A DNA stretch of 64,000 nucleotides from Saprospiraceae bacterium (GTDB taxonomy: Bacteria; Bacteroidota; Bacteroidia; Chitinophagales; Saprospiraceae), in contig JAHDEC010000017.1 of assembly GCA_020629035.1 (NCBI GenBank), positions 1 to 64,000 on the forward strand. The letters run 5' to 3'. The position numbers were made by a program, and so were the translations under genes. How positions within the stretch are numbered: position 1 is the first letter of the stretch; each line of letters opens with the position of its first letter. Positions 1 through 9,674 of this stretch are shown here, piece after piece. The notes below the pieces were generated by a model. That model was given only the letters and a program-made list of their open reading frames with translations, searched no databases and was not told the origin of the DNA.

Positions 1-66
1 TTTTCTCGCATTTGTAGCGAGTGTATATAGCATACCAATATTTGTTACTAGGATTCTCCAATCAAC

Positions 67-1026
67 TTAGCCTTTAAATTTGTATATGTTTTCGATAAGT
101 TCTACCACCTTTAAACCATCCATAGCATTGGTCATTACTTGCTCTTTTTTAGCTAATACTTCCTTTGCATTTTTATAAATCTTTGATAGGTTTTGCACAT
201 TATCTGAGCTGGCTAAACTGGGCATTTCGTAATCCTTAATGTGGCAATATTGAACCTCATTCATGTATTGACCGCCTACTTTTATCGTTCCATTTTGTCC
301 AATGATGCTCATTGTACTTTCGAAATTTTTATCATATACAGAAGTGGTATAAAAAAACTGTCCTTGTCCACGTTTCCCAAATTCAAATGAAAACATGCCT
401 GAGTCTTCAAACTCAATTAACCCTTCATGATTAAAATTATTAAACGCTCCTCCGGTCACTCTTATATCATTAAACATCCAGTATAAACTATCGATGTAGT
501 GCGCAAACTGTGTAAACAAGGTTCCACCATCCATATCTTTACTTCCATGCCAGCTTTCTGGCTTGTAATATCTATTATCTCGATTCCATGCACAACACAT
601 CTGGATACTATAGATTTCGCCTAAGGTTCCCTGATTTATCAGCTCTTTCAGCCATTGGCTGATCGGAGAATATCTGTTTTGCATCACACAAAAGACATAT
701 TTACCTGTATGTAAAGAAGCATTTATTAATGCCTCTGCATCTTGCTTGTTGGTTGTCATTGGTTTTTCGCAAATGACATGTTTTCCTTGTTGCAGACATG
801 CTAATGCTTGCGAAGCATGTAGTCCATTGGGTGTACAAACGGCAACCACATCTATTGATGGGTGATTAGCTAGCATGTCTGAAATTTTTTTGTATACTGG
901 CTGATCATTATTCATAGATGTAGCTTGTTTATCGACTCCAGCTACTATTTCTACATCCGGAATTAATGCTGCTGCTGCTTGATGTTTTTTACCAATGTGG
1001 CCTAATCCTACAATTCCTACTTTCAT
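67..1026 (-). CDS. Gfo/Idh/MocA-family oxidoreductase, WbpB/WlbA-like
   Basis: This is a probable NAD-dependent sugar dehydrogenase that oxidises C3 of a UDP-GlcNAc-uronic acid. The N-terminal Rossmann motif GLGHIG lies at residues 7-12, the family EKP motif at 87-89 and a His in the catalytic position near 176. The 319-residue length fits the family. It overlaps the acyltransferase of the same pathway by 4 bp, which is the main reason for the WbpB-like reading; the family alone covers many sugars. It is the last gene of a three-gene unit that begins with a winged-helix regulator. The aminotransferase (WbpE) expected between the two steps is not in the window and may lie beyond the left edge. 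Confidence 0.8.
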   Translation of the reverse strand: MKVGIVGLGHIGKKHQAAAALIPDVEIVAGVDKQATSMNNDQPVYKKISDMLANHPSIDVVAVCTPNGLHASQALACLQQGKHVICEKPMTTNKQDAEALINASLHTGKYVFCVMQNRYSPISQWLKELINQGTLGEIYSIQMCCAWNRDNRYYKPESWHGSKDMDGGTLFTQFAHYIDSLYWMFNDIRVTGGAFNNFNHEGLIEFEDSGMFSFEFGKRGQGQFFYTTSVYDKNFESTMSIIGQNGTIKVGGQYMNEVQYCHIKDYEMPSLASSDNVQNLSKIYKNAKEVLAKKEQVMTNAMDGLKVVELIENIYKFKG

Positions 1027-1598
1027 GATCTACTAACTTTTCCTTCTTTAAGAACATATACTTTTCCAGTTGCTGGGCAACTTGCTTTCTGGTCTTCAAA
1101 ATGTAATCTTTCTCCATGTTCACTCATCCATCCTATCTGCTTTGCGGGATTACCCACCATTAATGCATAATCAGCAACATCTTTGGTGACTACAGCACCA
1201 GCTCCAATAAAAGCATATGCACCAATGTTGTTCCCACAAACGATGGTTGCGTTTGCTCCAATGCTAGCACCTTTTTTTACGATAGTTTGCCTGTATTCTT
1301 CTTTTCTAGAAACAGCACTTCTAGGATTAATGACATTGGTAAAAACCATGGAAGGCCCTAAAAACACATCATCTTCACAGATTACTCCTTCGTATAACGA
1401 GACATTGTTTTGTACTCTTACATTATTCCCAAGTACTACTTTATTTGCGACAAATACGTTTTGACCGAGGGAACAATTTGGACCAATATCAGCACCTGCC
1501 ATCACATGACAAAAATGCCAGACCTTCGTGTTTTGCCCAATGTTGGCACCTTCATCAACAATGGCTGATTTGTGTATAAAATACGGTTTATCACTCAT
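1023..1598 (-). CDS. WbpD/WlbB-like N-acetyltransferase (left-handed beta-helix)
   Basis: This is an acetyl-CoA-dependent transferase expected to acetylate the 3-amino group of a UDP-2-acetamido-3-amino-uronic acid. Nearly the whole chain consists of hexapeptide repeats ([LIV]-G-x-x-x-x), giving a left-handed parallel beta-helix, and it ends with the usual [11 protein letters not shown] segment. The ATG at 1598 is preferred because family members start close to a KPYFIH segment; an in-frame ATG at 1622 would add 8 residues and lengthen the overlap with the upstream regulator. With the 1598 start the overlap is 8 bp, and the downstream oxidoreductase overlaps by 4 bp, so the genes are probably translationally coupled. 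Confidence 0.85.
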   Translation of the reverse strand: MSDKPYFIHKSAIVDEGANIGQNTKVWHFCHVMAGADIGPNCSLGQNVFVANKVVLGNNVRVQNNVSLYEGVICEDDVFLGPSMVFTNVINPRSAVSRKEEYRQTIVKKGASIGANATIVCGNNIGAYAFIGAGAVVTKDVADYALMVGNPAKQIGWMSEHGERLHFEDQKASCPATGKVYVLKEGKVSRS

Positions 1599-2127
1599 TT
1601 GTTTCCCATAGTAATAAGGCATCAGAATGTTCTTCAGCCATTAATAATGCTTTGCTTTCTTCCATGCTATATGACACATATCGAATCTTTCGCTCTATAA
1701 GTTTTTCTACTTTTTCGATCAGTTGGATTAAATAGGCTTTATTAATATCTCCGATAAATACCAGATCTATTATGCGACTATCCATTCCTTTGGCAAAGTT
1801 TCCAACCACAAAGACTTGTTGTAGCTCTCCCATTCGCTCGACTACGTTTTCGATAATTTTATCGAAACCTATCATCTTCAATAAGATGTTGTGCACCTCA
1901 TTGTATAATGGATGTTCGGTATTAGCCGCAAAGTATTTACGATTACCTTTCGATTCGGAGGTTAGCATTCCCGCTTTTTCGAAACGATTAAGCTCTACTC
2001 TTATAGCATTAGATGATTCTCCAAATTCGGATTCTAATCCACGTAGATAGGAAGTGGTTTTACTATTGAGAAAAAATTTCAATAGTAGCTTTATACGTGT
2101 TTTGGATGAAATTAAAGCTTCAATCAT
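1591..2127 (-). CDS. Winged-helix regulator fused to a degenerate nucleotidyltransferase domain
   Basis: This 178-residue protein has an ArsR-like winged helix-turn-helix in residues 1-65 and, from about residue 100, a fold resembling minimal nucleotidyltransferases. The signature there is [14 protein letters not shown] (109-122). Active enzymes have GS followed by two catalytic acidic residues; here GN replaces GS and only one acidic residue is in place, so catalysis is doubtful. Proteins of this design occur in Bacteroidota polysaccharide loci, and I infer a local transcriptional regulator. A 23-bp palindrome that contains a -7 box ends 2 bp before its start codon, which suggests autoregulation of this gene and the two sugar genes behind it. 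Confidence 0.75.
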   Translation of the reverse strand: MIEALISSKTRIKLLLKFFLNSKTTSYLRGLESEFGESSNAIRVELNRFEKAGMLTSESKGNRKYFAANTEHPLYNEVHNILLKMIGFDKIIENVVERMGELQQVFVVGNFAKGMDSRIIDLVFIGDINKAYLIQLIEKVEKLIERKIRYVSYSMEESKALLMAEEHSDALLLWETNE

Positions 2128-2128
2128 A

Positions 2129-2169
2129 ATTGAGTAACAAAATTACTCAATCTTACATTAAGAATCAAT
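2129..2169 (-). promoter_or_regulatory. Promoter with palindromic operator for the winged-helix/wbpD/wbpB unit
   Basis: ATTGAGTAA and TTACTCAAT (2129-2137 and 2143-2151) form a perfect 9-bp inverted repeat around 5 bp. On the minus strand the sequence TAATTTTG (2145-2138) sits inside the repeat and matches the Bacteroidota -7 consensus TAnnTTTG. ATTG (2169-2166), 20 bp further upstream, is a one-mismatch -33 box. The -33 box overlaps the end of wzz. Transcription would start only a few bases before the ATG. Confidence 0.6.
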
Positions 2170-3271
2170 TTTTTAACGAATCTCTAATGATTTTTCTTCC
2201 TAAAATGAATAAAGCACAAAGGAAAAATCCAAGTAATATACCCTTAATCAATTCCGATAGGATGGAAGATTTATTTGGTGGAATAGGTAATAGTGGTTCG
2301 TCAATTAACTGTATGTAAGGCGTTTTGTTTTTTAGCGATAGGTCAGCTACTTGTAAGTTTTTTTCCGCTTCGCTGTACATGATGGTCAACTTTTGAATTT
2401 CCAACATTAACTTTTGTTCTGTCAAGCCTTCAGTCCTAGTAAAAATACTTTGACTTCTATCCTTAAAGTTAGCCAACTTTGTTTGGGCATAAGATAAAGC
2501 ACCTGATATTGAATCTGTTTTCTGTTTAAGAATATCGTAGGTAAACTTTTGTTTTTCTATAGTCTTATCTATATAATACCTGCTTAGCTCTTGGAAAACA
2601 TTTTTAGTGATATTGCTCGATAATTCAGGCTTATGGGTTTTAGTTTTCAGTTCCATTATACCAGAAGTTTCAGAGTATTCTGTTTCTAGCATAGCTTCTA
2701 ATCCAGCTTCTTTGTTTCCTATAATATGTGTGTGCAGGCTTTTAAGTGCTTTGTTTTCTCTTTGTTTGAAGGCTGGAATGCTATCATGACTAAAAACAAA
2801 TCCTTTTAAAGGCCATTTTTCGGGTGGACCAAACCACCTCTTTTGTAATGATCGTTTTCCCCATACTCCTAAACTATCTAAGTAATGAATCAGATGATTA
2901 GCTAAATAATCCTTTTTACCAAACATGGTTTCTTCTATAAATAACACATTCTGTGTTATTTTTCGGGACTTAGATAGTTCAAGTACTTTATCTAGATTAA
3001 ACTCTGTACTACTTCCTCCCAAACCAAACTGGCCCAGCACACTACCTAGGCCTAATTTAGAACTTGCATCTTCTTCATTAATCATGAAGGTTAGTTTTGC
3101 AGGAAAGAGAGGAGACTCCATTTTGTTTTTCAAACCAAATAAAACGGCCCCTATAATCATAGCTAAAAGTAACCACCCTTTAGCCTTCCATAGGCTTCTG
3201 CCATAATCTTGAAGCTTAAGAATGATTTCTCTTAAACTAATCTCATCGTTGTGATAAATTTTATCTGGCAT
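2165..3271 (-). CDS. Wzz-like polysaccharide chain-length determinant protein
   Basis: This is a predicted inner-membrane protein that sets polymer length or takes part in export of surface polysaccharide. A transmembrane segment lies at about residues 33-50, a long periplasmic part with coiled-coil character occupies the middle (roughly 230-310), and a second membrane segment ends near residue 362. A proline-rich stretch (PLLPIPPNK) precedes the second segment, as in the Wzz/PCP family. There is no C-terminal kinase domain, so it is PCP-1 or PCP-2b like. It lies one base downstream of the Wzi-like barrel gene and is presumably co-transcribed with it. Confidence 0.75.
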   Translation of the reverse strand: MPDKIYHNDEISLREIILKLQDYGRSLWKAKGWLLLAMIIGAVLFGLKNKMESPLFPAKLTFMINEEDASSKLGLGSVLGQFGLGGSSTEFNLDKVLELSKSRKITQNVLFIEETMFGKKDYLANHLIHYLDSLGVWGKRSLQKRWFGPPEKWPLKGFVFSHDSIPAFKQRENKALKSLHTHIIGNKEAGLEAMLETEYSETSGIMELKTKTHKPELSSNITKNVFQELSRYYIDKTIEKQKFTYDILKQKTDSISGALSYAQTKLANFKDRSQSIFTRTEGLTEQKLMLEIQKLTIMYSEAEKNLQVADLSLKNKTPYIQLIDEPLLPIPPNKSSILSELIKGILLGFFLCALFILGRKIIRDSLKN

Positions 3272-3272
3272 G

Positions 3273-4949
3273 TTAATACTCTATTCTATAATTAGACACA
3301 TTCATTCTTAAGCCACCACCAAAATACTGAGAATTTGTTTCAAGATTTTCTCTTTTTATAGAATGGTTTAAAAGACGTAAATCTATAAACACATTATGGA
3401 ACAACTCGTAACTAATATCTAAGCCTAGATGATTAATATTTTCAGAAATTCCTTGTAAATGATCGATTCCATAATCATCTATACGACTAGTATTTAGCAC
3501 TAAAATATCTGAGCCGTAATTTATACCTGATCCATTTACTCCCCGTTGTACAGTACTTAGTATTAATTCAGCAGACCATTTTTTTCTAATGTAGTTAAGC
3601 TGAATTAAGTATTCTGAAAAATTAGATCCAAGAGGATGAGCAAGTGGTTGACCGTGATGACTATAACTTGCGGTGGCATGCTCGTCTAATTCACTTAAGG
3701 GAATAAAATGAGAATACATATATGGTCTAACTCGATTAAACTCAAGTCTGAGATCTAGGTTTTTAAGATTGACAACATTGGCATATAACAAACCAGCTTG
3801 TATACCATACTTATTTCCCCACCATTGGTCATCAGCAAAAAACTCCCTCACTTTAAACTCATCGATCATCCACTGACCATAAACACTTACTCCTTTAAAT
3901 ACATCCAAACGACCATTGAGTCCTATCATAATATTATCTGGACTATCAATAAATTGTTCTACTGTCCTATAAAAAATAATGGGATTTAAATATTGAAACT
4001 CGAAGTTGTTTTCCCGTCCAAAAACAACCGTTTCGAATAACCCTATTTCTAATCGTTTAAAAGGCTTATAGCTGAGATAATGTGCCGCCATATATTTTTT
4101 AGGTATTAAACCTATGGGGCTCAATTTAGTCGATAAAGGCGCTAGTTCCGCAAAAATATTTTGATAATGAAACTTCCAGATATTGGTATTTAGTTTTAAA
4201 TAAAAATAGTTGTGCGCATAATCATTAAGTAAAAGAGAATGATAACCATGTCCGATAAAATGATTGCCGTGACCCACTTCAATGTTGATGTTTTTCGAAA
4301 TAGGCACCCCAAAATATGCTACTGCGTTTAAATAGTCAAAGCCTTTAATGTTATCTGAGAAAGTACTGGTATATGATTTATAAAATCCTTGTCCTGGGAC
4401 TGTTTTTGCTTTTCTTGAGGCCTGATCTATGTAGGATGGAAAACGTGTCTGATTTTCAAATAAGCTTGTATAAAAATATACTTTCTCATCAATTAATGCT
4501 CTCAATTCAAAACCTCTCGTGTTTTGAAAAATTAGAAAATCATTATCTATTTCTTTACCCATTTTTAGATTAAGAATGGGATTAACATATACCTTAATTC
4601 CTGGCTTTTCAAGCGATAAAAATTGGGCTTTGCGCTTGAAAAAATAATTGGCCCATGAGTACTTTTCTGACCAAAGATTTTGCTTTTGATCCCTTAAATA
4701 CTCTGGATTATCCATGAGTAGTTTATCGGCCAAGTATTGGTTAAATAAACTATCCTCTGATGCTCTTCTGAAAGCATCTTTTCGTAAAATATTTCTGATA
4801 CCTAAATGCAAATTATCCCCTTGTGGATTAAGACTCTGTGCTCGACTTATCCAATCTACATATCGATCGTCACGATCATAATGCACTGATTGTCCAAGCA
4901 ACAAATGCACCTGAAAGAGGATAAAAAAAGCTAGAATATACTTCCGCAT
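3273..4949 (-). CDS. Wzi/RemB-like outer-membrane beta-barrel protein
   Basis: This 558-residue protein has a cleavable signal peptide (hydrophobic residues 4-19 ending LLGQ). The rest is rich in alternating aromatic and polar strands of the kind seen in outer-membrane barrels, with no enzyme motif. It resembles the capsule assembly Wzi family; some Bacteroidota members are annotated as the gliding-associated protein RemB. Its position between lpxK and a Wzz-like gene favours a role in surface polysaccharide attachment. The assignment rests on overall composition and context, not on a catalytic signature. Confidence 0.65.
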   Translation of the reverse strand: MRKYILAFFILFQVHLLLGQSVHYDRDDRYVDWISRAQSLNPQGDNLHLGIRNILRKDAFRRASEDSLFNQYLADKLLMDNPEYLRDQKQNLWSEKYSWANYFFKRKAQFLSLEKPGIKVYVNPILNLKMGKEIDNDFLIFQNTRGFELRALIDEKVYFYTSLFENQTRFPSYIDQASRKAKTVPGQGFYKSYTSTFSDNIKGFDYLNAVAYFGVPISKNINIEVGHGNHFIGHGYHSLLLNDYAHNYFYLKLNTNIWKFHYQNIFAELAPLSTKLSPIGLIPKKYMAAHYLSYKPFKRLEIGLFETVVFGRENNFEFQYLNPIIFYRTVEQFIDSPDNIMIGLNGRLDVFKGVSVYGQWMIDEFKVREFFADDQWWGNKYGIQAGLLYANVVNLKNLDLRLEFNRVRPYMYSHFIPLSELDEHATASYSHHGQPLAHPLGSNFSEYLIQLNYIRKKWSAELILSTVQRGVNGSGINYGSDILVLNTSRIDDYGIDHLQGISENINHLGLDISYELFHNVFIDLRLLNHSIKRENLETNSQYFGGGLRMNVSNYRIEY

Positions 4950-4954
4950 AATCT

Positions 4955-6022
4955 TTAGACGGTGAAATTTAGAAAAAAGTCTTTAATTGCTTCTTCAAAA
5001 ATAGGTCCTTCGTTAAAATGAAAGTTTACCTCGATAGGTAAAACGTATAAAGGCATCTTTTGGTCCAATAAGAATTTGCGAAATAAATCTAGTCGTATGG
5101 CGTCTTTTTCTGTAGTAATTATGATGGTGTTTGGATCATCAATTGCTTGGAGAATTTTTTGTATCTCGAACATTTCTCGCTCAGTAAAGTAATGATGATC
5201 TTCAAATCGGATCGTTTGGACCAAATCACAGTGTCTATCTAAATAATCTTCTAGATAATCAAGATTAGCTATGGCTGATAACAACACTACTTTTTGATCA
5301 GCATGCAAGTTCGCTTTACGCTGGAAATCGTACAAGTAGTAAGGTTCGAAATACTGATAATGACTAAAAAACAACTGTTGCCCTTCGGTCAATTTAAGTT
5401 TGTCAGCATAAACTTGTTTCTCTGCAGCATCCATATCTGGGGGACATTTAGTCACCACCACAATATTTGCTCTTTCGGCAGCACTTGCATATTCTCGTAG
5501 CCTTCCTGCTGGTAGCAACCAATCCTCCGTGTATACTCGCTGATAGGCTGTCAATAAGATATTTAATCCAGGAATGACCGAACGATGTTGGAATGCATCA
5601 TCGAGTAAGACTCCTTGGGTTTGAGGATAATGCTTGATTATTTCCGGCACTCCAGTCATTCTGCTTTCTGATACAGCTACCACCACATCTCTAAATTTAA
5701 ACTTGAACTGTAAAGGTTCATCACCGACCATTTCGGCATTATCTTTAGGATTTACAAACCTGAAACCTTTGGTTTTACGCTTATATCCCCTACTTAAAAC
5801 CGCCACATTAATGTGGTTTTTTAAAAGCCTTAAAAGGTATTCTATATGTGGTGTTTTCCCCGTTCCACCAATGGCTAAATTACCAACTGAGATCACGGGA
5901 ATATTAAATTTTGTAGACCGTAGGATGCCTAAATCATAGAGTAGGTTTCTAAGTCCGATGGCTAAACCATAGAGCACAGAAAAGGGAAATAAAATGATTC
6001 TTGCTATTATATTATCTATCAT
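4955..6022 (-). CDS. lpxK: Tetraacyldisaccharide 4'-kinase LpxK
   Basis: LpxK phosphorylates the 4' position of the lipid A disaccharide at the inner face of the cytoplasmic membrane. The protein has an N-terminal hydrophobic anchor (residues 8-25) and an unusual late P-loop, GNLAIGGTGKTPH, with the GKT part at 55-57. The motifs LSRGYKRKTKG and DDAFQHR, typical of LpxK, follow. The 355 residues match the family length. It lies 5 bp upstream of the Wzi-like gene and downstream of DUF2851 in a long minus-strand run, tying lipid A synthesis to the surface-polysaccharide genes. Confidence 0.95.
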   Translation of the reverse strand: MIDNIIARIILFPFSVLYGLAIGLRNLLYDLGILRSTKFNIPVISVGNLAIGGTGKTPHIEYLLRLLKNHINVAVLSRGYKRKTKGFRFVNPKDNAEMVGDEPLQFKFKFRDVVVAVSESRMTGVPEIIKHYPQTQGVLLDDAFQHRSVIPGLNILLTAYQRVYTEDWLLPAGRLREYASAAERANIVVVTKCPPDMDAAEKQVYADKLKLTEGQQLFFSHYQYFEPYYLYDFQRKANLHADQKVVLLSAIANLDYLEDYLDRHCDLVQTIRFEDHHYFTEREMFEIQKILQAIDDPNTIIITTEKDAIRLDLFRKFLLDQKMPLYVLPIEVNFHFNEGPIFEEAIKDFFLNFTV

Positions 6023-6040
6023 AACGACACGCTAAAGGTA

Positions 6041-7327
6041 TTATCTACTAATGATATAATGTCCTATTTTACACTCCAAACACCGATATTGTTCACAGTA
6101 TTTCTGTTTTAAATGAATGAGCGCTTGCGAGTCATAGGCTGATTTTGACGGAATTCCCAGTTTTTCCCACCATCTCGTAATGTTATTTTGTTCTGGAGCT
6201 AAGGCTTCTAAAAGCTGCAGAGCTTCTTCTCTAAGTGAAGCTTCTCCAATAAAATCTGAATAAATAAATTTAAATGGAATAACTACATTGATCAACAAAT
6301 TATATATGGCTTGCTTTCCTAGGGATTTGTTGATCGCTTTCGAGGGTTTAGTTAATGAATAGTGCGTTTTCCAAAATCCGTCCTTGATTTCTACTTTATA
6401 TAAGGCTTGTATTTCTTTAAGGTTTTTACTTCTCATAGATGTAGAAAAAAGCTTGTTTTGTTGAGAAAACAATCTTGCTAATAAAGCAATCCTAATGCTT
6501 GGAAAATTACTCGGTCTCAATCTCGAAAACTTCCAATAGGTTCCTGCCATTGGTTGTAGGTTATATTTTTTCTTTTGATGATTATAATTGTTTATCCAGT
6601 TTGTATTTTTTAGCTCAATATTGTCTCTGGATAAAAAACTAGCTTGACCCAACAAAAGGGACTCTAACAAATCTATTTCATGCTTGTTTTTTAGTATCAG
6701 CCTATAAGGAGTTATGCTAGCCAATCGAGCAAACGCATCTCGGTTAACTTTAGCGCTGCTGTATTTTAGTATGTATTCGTAAAATAGTTGTTCCCAATGG
6801 TAGTTGTTTTGTCTTAGTTGGTTACGGATGATCTTGACTTTTGATTCTAGTCGTTCGATAGCTATTCGATGTTTCCAAAACTGGATATTTGTTGCTGGAA
6901 TAGTTTGTATGCTTTGTTCGCATGGAATCCAAAGTTGCTGGGTTTTTAGCTGCTGGTAGTTGTTTATTATTCGCTCAGGAATTCTGTCTTTGAGTACTAG
7001 GCAGGGAATTTCTTCACCGTTTTGGTAATAGACTTTCTGATTGTCCTCGTAGACTACATGTAGAATAACATTTTCGTATTGTTTGTCTTTTTGGTGCTTG
7101 TGTTTATACCAGTCTCCGGACTTTATGTGCATTTCTATATGGCCTGCCCAGAGGGTACCGTCAATAGTTAGTTTTGCTTGCAAGAAATCAGGTCCAGCAT
7201 CTTGATGATATTGTCCAATGTTGTGTATAATTATGGACTGGCCTTTAGTGGTAAGTAGATCTTGGCTATTAAAATACTTATATAGCCATACAAAGTGAAG
7301 CAGGGCTTCAGGTATGGAAGTTGTCAT
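6041..7327 (-). CDS. DUF2851 family protein, function unknown
   Basis: This 428-residue soluble protein of a family found mainly in Bacteroidota has no known function. The start (PEALLHFVWLYKYF), the segment GQYHQDAGPDFLQAKLTIDGT and the C-terminal cysteine cluster (CEQYRCLECKIGHYI) are hallmarks of the family. The cysteines could bind a metal; that is inference. It sits between folA and lpxK. I see no signal peptide or membrane segment. Confidence 0.85.
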   Translation of the reverse strand: MTTSIPEALLHFVWLYKYFNSQDLLTTKGQSIIIHNIGQYHQDAGPDFLQAKLTIDGTLWAGHIEMHIKSGDWYKHKHQKDKQYENVILHVVYEDNQKVYYQNGEEIPCLVLKDRIPERIINNYQQLKTQQLWIPCEQSIQTIPATNIQFWKHRIAIERLESKVKIIRNQLRQNNYHWEQLFYEYILKYSSAKVNRDAFARLASITPYRLILKNKHEIDLLESLLLGQASFLSRDNIELKNTNWINNYNHQKKKYNLQPMAGTYWKFSRLRPSNFPSIRIALLARLFSQQNKLFSTSMRSKNLKEIQALYKVEIKDGFWKTHYSLTKPSKAINKSLGKQAIYNLLINVVIPFKFIYSDFIGEASLREEALQLLEALAPEQNNITRWWEKLGIPSKSAYDSQALIHLKQKYCEQYRCLECKIGHYIISR

Positions 7328-7344
7328 GATTGTTAATGATTTAA

Positions 7345-7839
7345 TTATCCTTTACGGAATACTTTAAAGGTATAATTAAATTCATTTTTTTCATCTTTTA
7401 GATGCTTTTCTTCTGAAGTTAAGGACCATTGATCCATATCTAAAGCTGGGAAAAACACTTCTGCTTCTTTCACTTCTAAGTCCACTTCTGTTAGATAGAG
7501 TTTATCCCATAAGTGCTGGCTTTGTTCGTATATTTTACCTCCTCCGATAATAAATGCTTCTTCTTCGCCATTTTCATGAGCGATGGATAATGCTTCTTCA
7601 ATGGAATGTGCAACTAGGCAATTAGAGATAATGTAAAATGGGTTTCTAGATAAGACAACATTGGTACGCTTAGGCAAGGGTCTCCCGATGGATTCATAAC
7701 AATTACGTCCCATTATGATATGGTGATCTAAAGTAGTTTTCTTGAAATATTTGAGGTCAGCGGGCAAATACCAAGGGATATCATTTCCTTTGCCTATAGC
7801 TAGGTTTTTGTCTACTGCAACAATACATGAAACGATCAT
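7345..7839 (-). CDS. folA: Dihydrofolate reductase
   Basis: It reduces dihydrofolate to tetrahydrofolate with NADPH. The N-terminus (IVAVDKNLAIGKGNDIPWYLP) carries the substrate-loop signature, followed by DLKYFKKTT, the MGRNCYESIGRPLP cofactor segment and the IIGGGKIYEQ glycine loop. The 164-residue length is standard. Its ATG overlaps the end of the PBP2 gene by 4 bp, so it is read as part of the rod-shape operon. thyA, a common partner, is not adjacent. Confidence 0.96.
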   Translation of the reverse strand: MIVSCIVAVDKNLAIGKGNDIPWYLPADLKYFKKTTLDHHIIMGRNCYESIGRPLPKRTNVVLSRNPFYIISNCLVAHSIEEALSIAHENGEEEAFIIGGGKIYEQSQHLWDKLYLTEVDLEVKEAEVFFPALDMDQWSLTSEEKHLKDEKNEFNYTFKVFRKG

Positions 7840-9674
7840 AGGAGATTTTTCGCTAAGATAAACGCTTCTGTGTTTTTCATAAATGGAGAGACAGAACCTT
7901 TTATATATTTTTCTATCATTAGGCCTGCAATCGGTGCAGCAATATCTCCTCCAAAACCTGCATTTTCTACATAGACTGCAATGGCTATTTTAGGGTTTTC
8001 TGCTGGAGCAAAGGCAAAGAAAACAGAGTGATCTTCACCAAATGGATTTTGACTGGTTCCTGTTTTTCCTAGGATCTCAATGCCAGGCACATTAGCTTTA
8101 AATCCAGTTCCATATTGGACCGCTCTTCGCATTCCTTCCAGTACAGGATCGAAGTGCTTTATATCTATGCCTACAGAGTTTTTCCGTTTATATTTAGGGT
8201 GAATACGCATCGACAAGTCAGCTGATCCTTTAATTAAATGTGGCGTATAATAGTGGCCTTTGTTAGCTAAAATAGCTGCTAAATTGGCCATTTGTAATGT
8301 GGTTAATTCTAATTCTCCCTGCCCAATTCCAATAGACATAATGTAGGTAGACTTCCACCTTGAATATGGGTCATCATAAAGTTTATTATAAAAGGCAGGT
8401 GTGGGTACAAAACCTTTGGTTTCATTAAAGTGATCTAATCCTAATCTTCGACCAAGGCCAAATTTATCTAGGTAATTATCCAATTTAGTTAAGCCTATTT
8501 CGGGCGAATCAAAGCCTTCTATTTCTATTAAATCTCTAACCATACTAAAGAAGTAAGAATTACAAGAGTGCTGCAAGGCAATTTTTACATTACCTGTAGG
8601 CGAATGCTCATGACATTTGTATTTAAAGGTTTTATATTGATAATAGCCATTGCACTTTACATATTTATTTGGATGAGTTACTCCTTCTTGAAATGCAATA
8701 AGTGAGAGAATGGGTTTAAATATAGATCCTGGTGGATATTTAGCGTTTATCGATCGGTCTAAAAAAGGTTTGTTGATTGAATCTTGATATAGGGTTTTGA
8801 ATGCTTCTCCTCTCTGACTACCTAGTTTTAAGTCGTTAGGATCATAGTTGGGGGAAGAAATCATGCACAGTATTTCACCTGTAGAAGGTTCTATGGCTAT
8901 GATACTACCTCTTTTGCCTTGCATAAGTTCTTCGCCGTAAGTTTGTAAGTCTAAATCAAGTGTGGATATTAGGTCTGAGCCAGAAGTGGGAAAAGAATCG
9001 AGTTTCCCCTTATCGAGTGAGGCAACTTCTCGTCCAAAATTATCTTTTAAAACAAATCGATGACCTTTTTCTCCCCGCAATAAGTTCTCATAGGTTTTCT
9101 CCAATCCTGTTTTTCCAATATAATCTCCTAGATGATAATTAGTGGAATCGTCAAGAATTTGTTGGTCTACCTCTCCCATATATCCCAAAACATGTCCTGC
9201 GCTTGAGTGAGGATATGAACGAATGTTTCGAATGCTCGGATAGAAGCCTTGGAACTCATGTAAATATTCTTGAAATCGGGAAAAGATTTCAGGGTCAATT
9301 TTGCTCAAAAAGACAAACGGTGTGGATTTTGAAAATCGGTTAGACTTCCAATTTTTATCGAGGTTTTTCTTAAATGTTTCCGTATCTATTTCTAAGAGAG
9401 TACAGAATAATTGGGTATCTATTTCTTCAGAAATCTGGCTATAAATAGCTTTTAGTTCATAGATAGGATTATTAAAAACTAGGAGCTTTTCATTCCTATC
9501 AAAAATGAGTCCTCTTGATGGATATAAGGTGATTTTATCTAAAGTTGTTCTTTCAGCGCGTTCAGCATATGTTTTATCAAAAATTTGGAGTTGAGCTGCT
9601 TTAATTATTAAGCTACTGAAGCACAGCAAGCAAAAACTCAAAATAATCGTATGTCTTTCTATAGATTTTGCCAA
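7836..9674 (-). CDS. mrdA: Penicillin-binding protein 2 (elongation transpeptidase)
   Basis: This is a class B PBP that crosslinks peptidoglycan during cell elongation. One transmembrane anchor lies near residues 10-30, a dimerisation/pedestal domain follows, and the transpeptidase carries all three active-site motifs: S317-I-F-K320, S370-C-N372 and K537-T-G539. The length of 612 fits. It follows mreD by 4 bp. In many Bacteroidota rodA comes directly after PBP2; here folA takes that place and rodA is not in the window. Confidence 0.93.
   Translation of the reverse strand: MAKSIERHTIILSFCLLCFSSLIIKAAQLQIFDKTYAERAERTTLDKITLYPSRGLIFDRNEKLLVFNNPIYELKAIYSQISEEIDTQLFCTLLEIDTETFKKNLDKNWKSNRFSKSTPFVFLSKIDPEIFSRFQEYLHEFQGFYPSIRNIRSYPHSSAGHVLGYMGEVDQQILDDSTNYHLGDYIGKTGLEKTYENLLRGEKGHRFVLKDNFGREVASLDKGKLDSFPTSGSDLISTLDLDLQTYGEELMQGKRGSIIAIEPSTGEILCMISSPNYDPNDLKLGSQRGEAFKTLYQDSINKPFLDRSINAKYPPGSIFKPILSLIAFQEGVTHPNKYVKCNGYYQYKTFKYKCHEHSPTGNVKIALQHSCNSYFFSMVRDLIEIEGFDSPEIGLTKLDNYLDKFGLGRRLGLDHFNETKGFVPTPAFYNKLYDDPYSRWKSTYIMSIGIGQGELELTTLQMANLAAILANKGHYYTPHLIKGSADLSMRIHPKYKRKNSVGIDIKHFDPVLEGMRRAVQYGTGFKANVPGIEILGKTGTSQNPFGEDHSVFFAFAPAENPKIAIAVYVENAGFGGDIAAPIAGLMIEKYIKGSVSPFMKNTEAFILAKNLL

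Noticed and set aside
1-66. Minus-strand frame from an ATG at 33 running off the left edge (11 codons), and a CTCGC/GCGAG hairpin at 5-21
   Set aside because: Eleven codons are too few to support a gene. The hairpin has no T-run on the proper side and lies at the edge.
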